Origin: an uncultured Clostridia bacterium
GTDB taxonomy: Bacteria; Bacillota; Clostridia; Oscillospirales; Ruminococcaceae
Reading direction: 5' to 3'
NCBI GenBank assembly: GCA_947627235.1
Contig: CANQVG010000002.1
Span: forward strand, 1 to 64,000
DNA: 64,000 nt
Shown here in pieces: positions 55,924 to 64,000 of this stretch (positions within the stretch are counted from its first letter, which is position 1; every line of letters starts with the position of its first letter). The notes beneath the pieces are model-generated. The model was not told where the DNA came from. It did not search any database and was given only the letters and a program-made list of their open reading frames with translations. The position numbers and the translations under genes were made by a program.

Positions 55924-57428
55924 TGGGAATTGAATATATTTATCCCGAGTTTGAGGTCGTCAGAAACGATTCAAGGTGCATAAGGTGCCGCGTCTGCGAG
56001 CGCCAGTGTGCAAACTGCGTCCACAGCTACGATCCCGACGGCGACGTTATGCTCAGCGACGAGACAAAGTGTGTCGACTGTCAGCGCTGCGTGGCGCTCT
56101 GTCCGACAAGAGCGCTCAAAATTGTCAAGAGCGACTGCGCTCTGCGTCCCAATGCCAACTGGGGTCAGGACACGGTAAAGGAAATATACAAGCAGGCGTC
56201 AAGCGGCGGCGTTCTGCTGTCTTCTATGGGCAATCCCAACCCGCTCCCCGTATACTGGGACAGAATCCTGATAAATGCCTCGCAGGTCACGAACCCGTCG
56301 ATTGACCCGCTCAGAGAGCCTATGGAGACCAAAGTTTTCCTCGGAAAAAAGCCGTCGGAGATAAGAAGGGACGAAAACGGAAGGCTCATAACTAAGCTTG
56401 ACCCTCAGCTCGAGCTTTCGATGCCGGTTATGTTTTCGGCGATGAGTTACGGTTCGATAAGCTATAACGCACACGAGAGTCTTGCACGCGCCGCAACTCA
56501 GCTCGGGCTTTTCTACAACACCGGCGAGGGCGGTCTTCACGAGGACTTCTATAAATACGGACCGAATACGATAGTTCAGGTAGCGTCCGGACGATTCGGC
56601 GTTCACGAGGGATATCTCAAGGCGGGAGCCGCGATTGAGATAAAAATGGGGCAGGGTGCGAAGCCGGGTATAGGCGGGCATCTTCCGGGTGCAAAGATAG
56701 TCGGCGATGTCTCCCGCACAAGAATGATTCCCGAGGGTTCGGACGCTATCTCTCCCGCGCCTCATCACGATATTTACTCGATAGAGGACCTCAGACAGCT
56801 CGTCTACTCTCTCAAGGAGGCGACGGAATACAAAAAGCCGATAATCGTCAAGGTTGCGGCGGTGCATAACATCGCGGCAATAGCGTCGGGAATCGCGCGC
56901 TCAGGCGCCGATATAATCGCAATTGACGGTTTCAGAGGAGGAACCGGAGCGGCTCCTACGAGAATCAGAGATAACGTCGGAATACCGATAGAGCTTGCTC
57001 TCGCTTCGGTGGACAAGAGGCTCCGCGACGAGGGCATACGTGGAAACGTAAGTCTTGTAGTCGGCGGCTCGATACGTTCGGCAGCGGACGTTGTAAAGGC
57101 TGTAGCGCTCGGAGCCGACGCCTGTTACATAGCGACTGCTGCGCTTCTGGCTCTCGGATGTCATCTTTGCCGCACATGTCAGACCGGCAAGTGCAACTGG
57201 GGAATAGCTACGCAGCGTCCGGAGCTTGTGAAGCGTCTGAATCCCGACATCGGCAGCGAGCGGCTTGTCAACCTTATGACCGCATGGCGTCACGAGATAA
57301 TGGAGCTTATGGGCGGAATGGGCATAAATTCCATAGAGGCGCTCAGGGGAAACAGGCTTATGCTCAGAGGCGTGAATATGACGGAAAAGGAGTTGGAGAT
57401 ACTCGGTATCTCCCACGCGGGTGAATGA
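55923..57428 (+). CDS. Glutamate synthase central (FMN) domain with N-terminal 4Fe-4S motifs
   Basis: 501 aa; CIRCRVCERQCANCV, CVDCQRCVALCP; GAKPGIGGHLPG; DGFRGGTGAAP. Confidence 0.95.
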   Translation: MGIEYIYPEFEVVRNDSRCIRCRVCERQCANCVHSYDPDGDVMLSDETKCVDCQRCVALCPTRALKIVKSDCALRPNANWGQDTVKEIYKQASSGGVLLSSMGNPNPLPVYWDRILINASQVTNPSIDPLREPMETKVFLGKKPSEIRRDENGRLITKLDPQLELSMPVMFSAMSYGSISYNAHESLARAATQLGLFYNTGEGGLHEDFYKYGPNTIVQVASGRFGVHEGYLKAGAAIEIKMGQGAKPGIGGHLPGAKIVGDVSRTRMIPEGSDAISPAPHHDIYSIEDLRQLVYSLKEATEYKKPIIVKVAAVHNIAAIASGIARSGADIIAIDGFRGGTGAAPTRIRDNVGIPIELALASVDKRLRDEGIRGNVSLVVGGSIRSAADVVKAVALGADACYIATAALLALGCHLCRTCQTGKCNWGIATQRPELVKRLNPDIGSERLVNLMTAWRHEIMELMGGMGINSIEALRGNRLMLRGVNMTEKELEILGISHAGE

Positions 57429-57429
57429 T

Positions 57430-57858
57430 ATGAAAAGGGTTTATGTAAACGAAAAATGGTGCCTTGGGTGCCGTCTCTGCGAATATAACTGCGCCTATGC
57501 CAATTCCGGCGAAAGCAGTATGATAAAGGCGCTGCGCAAAAAGGCGATTCGTCCGAACATTACCGTCGAGGAGGACGGAGATATTAACTTTGCCGTATCA
57601 TGCCGACACTGCCGTGACCCCATATGCGTAAAAAGCTGCATTTCAGGCGCGCTTTCAATTAAGGACGGCGCGGTAGTGGTTGACCACGACAAATGCGTAG
57701 GCTGCCTGACATGCGTTCTTGTCTGCCCCTACGGCTGCATACGCGAGGGTGAGGGCGGCGCCGTGCAGAAATGCGAGCTTTGCCTCAACAATTCCTTCGG
57801 AGAACCTGCCTGCGTGAAGGGCTGCCCCAACAGGGCGATAGTTTTTGAGGAGAGGTGA
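57430..57858 (+). CDS. 4Fe-4S dicluster ferredoxin-like protein
   Basis: CLGCRLCEYNC, CRHCRDPICVKSC, CVGCLTCVLVCPYGC, CELCLNNSFGEPACVKGCP. Confidence 0.92.
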   Translation: MKRVYVNEKWCLGCRLCEYNCAYANSGESSMIKALRKKAIRPNITVEEDGDINFAVSCRHCRDPICVKSCISGALSIKDGAVVVDHDKCVGCLTCVLVCPYGCIREGEGGAVQKCELCLNNSFGEPACVKGCPNRAIVFEER

Positions 57859-59096
57859 GCGGTTTGAAACAATATCTGATTATAGGCAACGGTGCGGCGG
57901 CAGTCGGCGCGATAGAGGGTATACGCTCGGTCGACAAAAACGGCGAAATAACCGTTATTTCCCGCGAAAATCATCATGTCTATGCCCGTCCGCTGATTTC
58001 CTACTATCTTGAGGGGAAGACCGACCTTAAGCACATACTTTACCGCCCCTCTGACTTCTATGAGAAAAACTCGGTAAACGTGCTTTACGGCGAGGAGGCG
58101 GTTTCGGTAGATCCCGACGGGAAAACCGTCGCGCTGAAGAGCGGCAAGAAGCTCGGGTACGACTCGCTCTGTGTTGCGGCAGGGTCGGCTCCGTTCGTAC
58201 CGCCTACGGAGGGGCTCGGCAGCGTTCCGTCGGTTCACAGCTTTATGACGCTTGACGACGCCGAGACGCTGAAATCAAGTCTCACGCCCGATTCAAGGGT
58301 TCTGATAGTGGGCGCGGGGCTTATAGGTCTTAAGTGTGCGGAGGGTATACTCGGGCTCTGCAAAGAGATAACCGTCTGCGACCTCGCGCCGAGGGTGCTT
58401 TCGAGCATACTCGATTCCGACTGCGCTGCGATAATGCAGACTCACCTTGAAAAAATGGGAATAAAATTCCTGCTCGGCGACACAGTTGAAAAATTCGACG
58501 GAAGCACTGCGCATATGAAAAGCGGCTGTAAGGTTGGTTTCGACGTTTTGGTCATGGCAGTCGGTGTGAGGGCGAATATATCGCTTGTAAAGGAGATCGG
58601 CGGTGAGTGCGGCAGGGGAATTTCGGTAAACGAAAAAATGCAGACCACACTTTCAGATATTTACGCCGCGGGCGACTGCACCGAATCCTTTGACATCACC
58701 TCCGGCACCCGCAGGGTTATGGCAATAATGCCGCTTGCTTATATGCAGGGACACTGTGCCGGAGTGAATATGGCAGGAGGCACGGAGAGCATAGAAAACG
58801 CCCTGCCTATGAATTCTATAGGCTTTGCGGGACTTCATTGCTTGACGGCGGGAAGCTATGACGGCGAATGTTACGAGGAACGCTTTGAAGACGGAATCAA
58901 GCGGCTTTACGTCAAGGACAATCTGCTCAACGGCTTCATTCTCATCGGCAAAATCGACCGTGCGGGAATATATACAAGCCTCATAAGGAACAGAACTCCG
59001 CTCGACACGGTGGACTTTGAGCTTTTAAAGAAGTTTCCCGCGCTCGCGCCATTCGGCAGGACATATCGGAGCGAAAAACTCGGAGGTGAAGTATGA
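57855..59096 (+). CDS. FAD/NAD(P)-dependent oxidoreductase (pyridine nucleotide-disulfide type)
   Basis: IGNGAAAVGAIEGIRSVD; VLIVGAGLIGLKCAEGI; IYAAGDCTE. Confidence 0.92.
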   Translation: MSGLKQYLIIGNGAAAVGAIEGIRSVDKNGEITVISRENHHVYARPLISYYLEGKTDLKHILYRPSDFYEKNSVNVLYGEEAVSVDPDGKTVALKSGKKLGYDSLCVAAGSAPFVPPTEGLGSVPSVHSFMTLDDAETLKSSLTPDSRVLIVGAGLIGLKCAEGILGLCKEITVCDLAPRVLSSILDSDCAAIMQTHLEKMGIKFLLGDTVEKFDGSTAHMKSGCKVGFDVLVMAVGVRANISLVKEIGGECGRGISVNEKMQTTLSDIYAAGDCTESFDITSGTRRVMAIMPLAYMQGHCAGVNMAGGTESIENALPMNSIGFAGLHCLTAGSYDGECYEERFEDGIKRLYVKDNLLNGFILIGKIDRAGIYTSLIRNRTPLDTVDFELLKKFPALAPFGRTYRSEKLGGEV

Positions 59097-59830
59097 TGGC
59101 TGAAAATAAAATCAGGGTTATCGACGCAGAAAATCTTGAATTTTCGGAATTAAATGCTATAATAAGAGAATCAGGCGACTGCGAGATAAAAAACTGTCTC
59201 GGTCAGAGGTTCATAGCCGCCGGTATGAGCTATCGCAATATCAGAATCAGCGGCACTCCGGGCAACGCTCTCGGCGCATATCTCAACGGCGGAACCGTTG
59301 AGGTCTTCGGCAACGCGCAGGACGCCGTCGGCGACACTATGAACGACGGAAGAATCATCATTCACGGCTCTATAGGAGACGCGGCGGGATATGCTATGCG
59401 CGGAGGCGAGATTTTTGTCAGGACCGACGCCGGCTACCGTGCGGGAATACATATGAAAGCCTATAAAGACAAGATTCCCGTAATGGTGATAGGCGGTAGG
59501 ACCGGAAGCTTTCTCGGGGAGTATCAGGCGGGCGGGCTTATTATAGTTCTCGGCCTGAATCGCGGCGACAAGCCCATTGTCGGCAACTTTCCCTGCACCG
59601 GTATGCACGGTGGAAAGCTGTTTTTAAGGTCAAACTGCGAGGGTATTACTTTCCCGAAGCAGGTTACTGCGCGTCCGGCGGAACCTCAGGATGTAAACGA
59701 AATCGAGAAATATGTAAGACGTTACTGTGAGATTTACGGAGAGGATTTTGATAAGCTCATCTCGTCGGACTACACCGTAGTCACGCCCGACAGCAAGAAC
59801 CCCTACAAGCAGATGTATGTTCAGAATTAA
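59093..59830 (+). CDS. Glutamate synthase GXGXG (alpha C-terminal) domain protein
   Basis: 245 aa; GXGXG-type beta-helix repeats with GDAAGYAMRGGEIFV. Confidence 0.9.
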   Translation: MMAENKIRVIDAENLEFSELNAIIRESGDCEIKNCLGQRFIAAGMSYRNIRISGTPGNALGAYLNGGTVEVFGNAQDAVGDTMNDGRIIIHGSIGDAAGYAMRGGEIFVRTDAGYRAGIHMKAYKDKIPVMVIGGRTGSFLGEYQAGGLIIVLGLNRGDKPIVGNFPCTGMHGGKLFLRSNCEGITFPKQVTARPAEPQDVNEIEKYVRRYCEIYGEDFDKLISSDYTVVTPDSKNPYKQMYVQN

Positions 59831-59846
59831 AGGAAGGAAGAACGCT

Positions 59847-61070
59847 ATGATTTACACGCCCGAGGAGACCATTCAATATGTCGCGGAGGAGGACGTAAAG
59901 TTTATACGTCTCGCTTTTACAGATGTTTTCGGCACGCAGAAAAACATTTCGGTTATGCCGGGAGAGCTTGAGCGCGCCTTTAAATACGGCATCGCCATAG
60001 ACGCTTCCGCGATAGCCGGTTTCGGAGGCGTAGTTCGTTCCGACCTCTTTTTACATCCCGACCCCTCTACGCTCGCCATACTGCCTTGGAGACCCGAACA
60101 CGGCAGGGTTGTCAGAATGTTCTGCACGATAACCTATCCCGATGGCAGGGAGTTTGCGCCCGACACAAGAAGTCTTCTCAAAAAGGCGGTAGAGCTTGCC
60201 GAGGCGGAGGGCTACAGCTTTTATATCGGCTCCGAGACGGAGTTTTACCTCTTTAACCGCGACGAGAACGGCAATCCTACTTCTGTTCCATACGATCAGG
60301 CAGGGTATATGGACATCGCTCCCGCTGACAAGGGCGAAAACGTGAGGCGCGAAATATGTCTCGACCTCGAGCGTATGGGCATTATCCCCGAAAGCTCTCA
60401 CCACGCCGAGGGACCCGGTCAGAATGAGATTGATTTCAGACGTTCCGACCCTCTTACCGCCGCCGACAACGCGGTTACTTTCCGCTCGGTGGTCAGTACC
60501 ATCGCGGCGAGGAACGGTCTTTACGCCGACTTTTCGCCGAAGCCCATCAAGAACAAGCCGGGCAACGGCTTCCATATCAAGATATCCGTCGCCAATAACG
60601 CGAGAGGCGAGCTTTTGCCGCGCGTCATCGCCGGAATCCTCAGGCGCATACCCGATATTACCCTTTTCCTCAATACCTCCGAGGAGTCGTATCTGCGGCT
60701 CGGCGCGCATAAAGCGCCGAAATACATTACATGGTCGAGCGAAAACCGCTCGCAGCTCATAAGAATCCCCGCGCCGACAGGCGAATCCGACGATCTCAGA
60801 GCCGCCGAGCTAAGGTCGCCCGACCCGCTTGCCAATCCGTATCTTGCTTTCGCGCTGCTTATTCTCGCGGGGCTTGAGGGACTCAAGAACGATGCCGTTC
60901 TGCCGCTTCCCGCAGATATCGACCTTTATACCGCCGACGAGAAGACGCTCAGCGGTTTCAAAGCGCTTCCCCACGACCTTGAGGAAGCCGTCCGTGCTGC
61001 GCGTTCGAGCGATTTTATCGGGAAATATCTTCCCGCCCAGATAACCGACTGCTACTGTTCAAAGCGCTGA
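59847..61070 (+). CDS. glnA: Glutamine synthetase (GlnA type I-like)
   Basis: VAEEDVKFIRLAFTDVFGTQKNISV; SSHHAEGPGQNEIDF; NKPGNGFHIKIS. Confidence 0.93.
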   Translation: MIYTPEETIQYVAEEDVKFIRLAFTDVFGTQKNISVMPGELERAFKYGIAIDASAIAGFGGVVRSDLFLHPDPSTLAILPWRPEHGRVVRMFCTITYPDGREFAPDTRSLLKKAVELAEAEGYSFYIGSETEFYLFNRDENGNPTSVPYDQAGYMDIAPADKGENVRREICLDLERMGIIPESSHHAEGPGQNEIDFRRSDPLTAADNAVTFRSVVSTIAARNGLYADFSPKPIKNKPGNGFHIKISVANNARGELLPRVIAGILRRIPDITLFLNTSEESYLRLGAHKAPKYITWSSENRSQLIRIPAPTGESDDLRAAELRSPDPLANPYLAFALLILAGLEGLKNDAVLPLPADIDLYTADEKTLSGFKALPHDLEEAVRAARSSDFIGKYLPAQITDCYCSKR

Positions 61071-61072
61071 GC

Positions 61073-61696
61073 GTGTCCGCAAGCGTATTCCTTATCGAGG
61101 AGGGTAGAGCCTTGAGTTCAAAAGAACAGGTTTACAGTGTTCTTATAGTTTCAAATTCCGAAAAGTTCAACACTTCGCTTCAAAACGCTCTTCCCGCCGG
61201 GAAGTATCTGCCGGTGAGGGTAGTGTCGGGTGTGGGCGCGGCAAGGCGTGAGCTTTTGGAGCGCAGCTACGATATCGTTATAATAAACACACCGCTTCCC
61301 GACGACTACGGAACCCGTCTCGCGATAGACCTTTCAAGTGAAATAGGCATCGGGGTAATGCTTTTTGTGAAAAGCGAAAACTTCGACGATGTATACAGTC
61401 AGGTGACCGAATACGGTGTCCTTACGGTTTCAAAGCCGGCGAGCGGGCAGATAGTTCTGCAATCAATGCTGCTTTTGTGCGCCACCCGTGAAAGGCTCCG
61501 CAGAATGGAGCGCAAGGCGGCCTCGCTGGAGGAAAAAATGGAGGAGATAAGGCTTGTCAACCGTGCCAAATGGGCGCTCATCAACGAATTTGGAATGAAT
61601 GAGGCTGAGGCGCACAAATATATAGAGCGCAAGGCGATGAACGGCTGCATCACTAAAATGAAAGCAGCCGAGGAGATAATCGAGAAGTATAAATAA
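61073..61696 (+). CDS. ANTAR domain response regulator-like protein with degenerate receiver
   Basis: C-terminal VNRAKWALINEFGMNEAEAHKYIERKAMNGCITKMKAAEEII; receiver DIVIINTPLPDDYG has Asn at the usual Asp position. Confidence 0.88.
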   Translation: MSASVFLIEEGRALSSKEQVYSVLIVSNSEKFNTSLQNALPAGKYLPVRVVSGVGAARRELLERSYDIVIINTPLPDDYGTRLAIDLSSEIGIGVMLFVKSENFDDVYSQVTEYGVLTVSKPASGQIVLQSMLLLCATRERLRRMERKAASLEEKMEEIRLVNRAKWALINEFGMNEAEAHKYIERKAMNGCITKMKAAEEIIEKYK

Positions 61697-61707
61697 AGGG
61701 AGGATAA

Positions 61708-63321
<1,614 letters not shown>

Positions 63322-63342
63322 TTTAACGGAGGAACGGTTGAT

Positions 63343-63972
63343 ATGAACGTCAGACTTTACAATGAGCTTCAGAAAGCCGTCGAGCACATCGGACCCGAAT
63401 GGAAAATGCAGAATAATTTTGACGACCGCAGAAGCCGCTTCATCTACAGTGTGAACACCTATGACGAGGTAGTGGAGCAGTCGGAGACGCTGGGCGTAGA
63501 CACGCGTTACGCGCTGCACCGCTGGTATAACTACAAAACCTTCAAAGAGTGCGAACGGCTGTTTGCGGTTTACGGCGCTGTCAGGGAGCGCAACAGTACC
63601 CATCACTCGATTGATTTTTACATTCTCGGCGAACACTTTGACCTAAAACTGACAGTTTACCCTGCAAAGCTTTCATATCATCCATACGATCTCACAACCC
63701 GCGGCGGCAAGAACAGAATGATTCAGTGGCTTTACGAGCATCAGTCGCAGGACGGCAGAAAGCACCTTGACAACCGTCTGTTTATCGTCTGCGACGGCGG
63801 CAGTTCCTATGAAAGTCTGAGGCTCAAGTCCGACTTCGAGCGGATAGAGCAGGGGATAAAGAAATATATGGAGTATGTGAAGCTCCACGGCTTCAATTAC
63901 GTCGACATCACCGATAATGATATAATCTATTCCGTAGTGAGCGACATCATATACATCAAAAGTGACAATTAA
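63343..63972 (+). CDS. Hypothetical protein
   Basis: 209 aa ORF following pyrG, no family recognised. Confidence 0.65.
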   Translation: MNVRLYNELQKAVEHIGPEWKMQNNFDDRRSRFIYSVNTYDEVVEQSETLGVDTRYALHRWYNYKTFKECERLFAVYGAVRERNSTHHSIDFYILGEHFDLKLTVYPAKLSYHPYDLTTRGGKNRMIQWLYEHQSQDGRKHLDNRLFIVCDGGSSYESLRLKSDFERIEQGIKKYMEYVKLHGFNYVDITDNDIIYSVVSDIIYIKSDN

Positions 63973-64000
63973 AAAGCAAAAGGCTTCCTTTAAAGAAGCC

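Overview
This 64 kb window looks like chromosomal sequence from an endospore-forming gut-type Clostridia/Oscillospirales bacterium (spoIVA, SPOCS/LysM, SpoIID, RicT, split glutamate synthase). It is gene-dense and mostly core functions. I saw no prophage, transposase, CRISPR array, rRNA or tRNA. Recognisable modules: RuvX/DUF1292; SPOCS protein/SpoIVA; a divergent RnfD-E-A-like trio; rpe; a divergent GyrB/ParE-GyrA/ParC pair; ECF sigma/anti-sigma; an ArgC-like protein; HflX; SpoIID; xylulokinase; a CD1871A-type CXXC peptide with a 4Fe-4S membrane protein and a TlpA-like thioredoxin; a large transglutaminase-like surface protein; GH39 and GH5 hydrolases; a solitary MazF; DarA-HolB-RicT; metY; a cobalamin riboswitch with DUF4430 lipoprotein and ECF-type S component; metF / split MetH; queA; asd-dapA-dapB; and a nitrogen island (asnB, Amt-PII fusion, GlnN, disassembled GOGAT, GlnA, ANTAR regulator), then pyrG. 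Main leads: (1) an RnfDEA-like membrane trio in which three of four predicted Fe-S cysteines and the RnfD flavinylation motif appear lost, with no RnfB/C/G nearby; (2) two divergent glutamine/glutamate operons with ANTAR-type hairpin leaders and the ANTAR gene in one of them; (3) a promoter- and terminator-bounded intergenic RNA with several copies of a degenerate GATTCC-type motif; (4) a 33-aa leader peptide plus antiterminator/terminator arrangement upstream of metY; (5) an ArgC homologue lacking its catalytic cysteine. All functional calls come from reading translated sequence without database searches.
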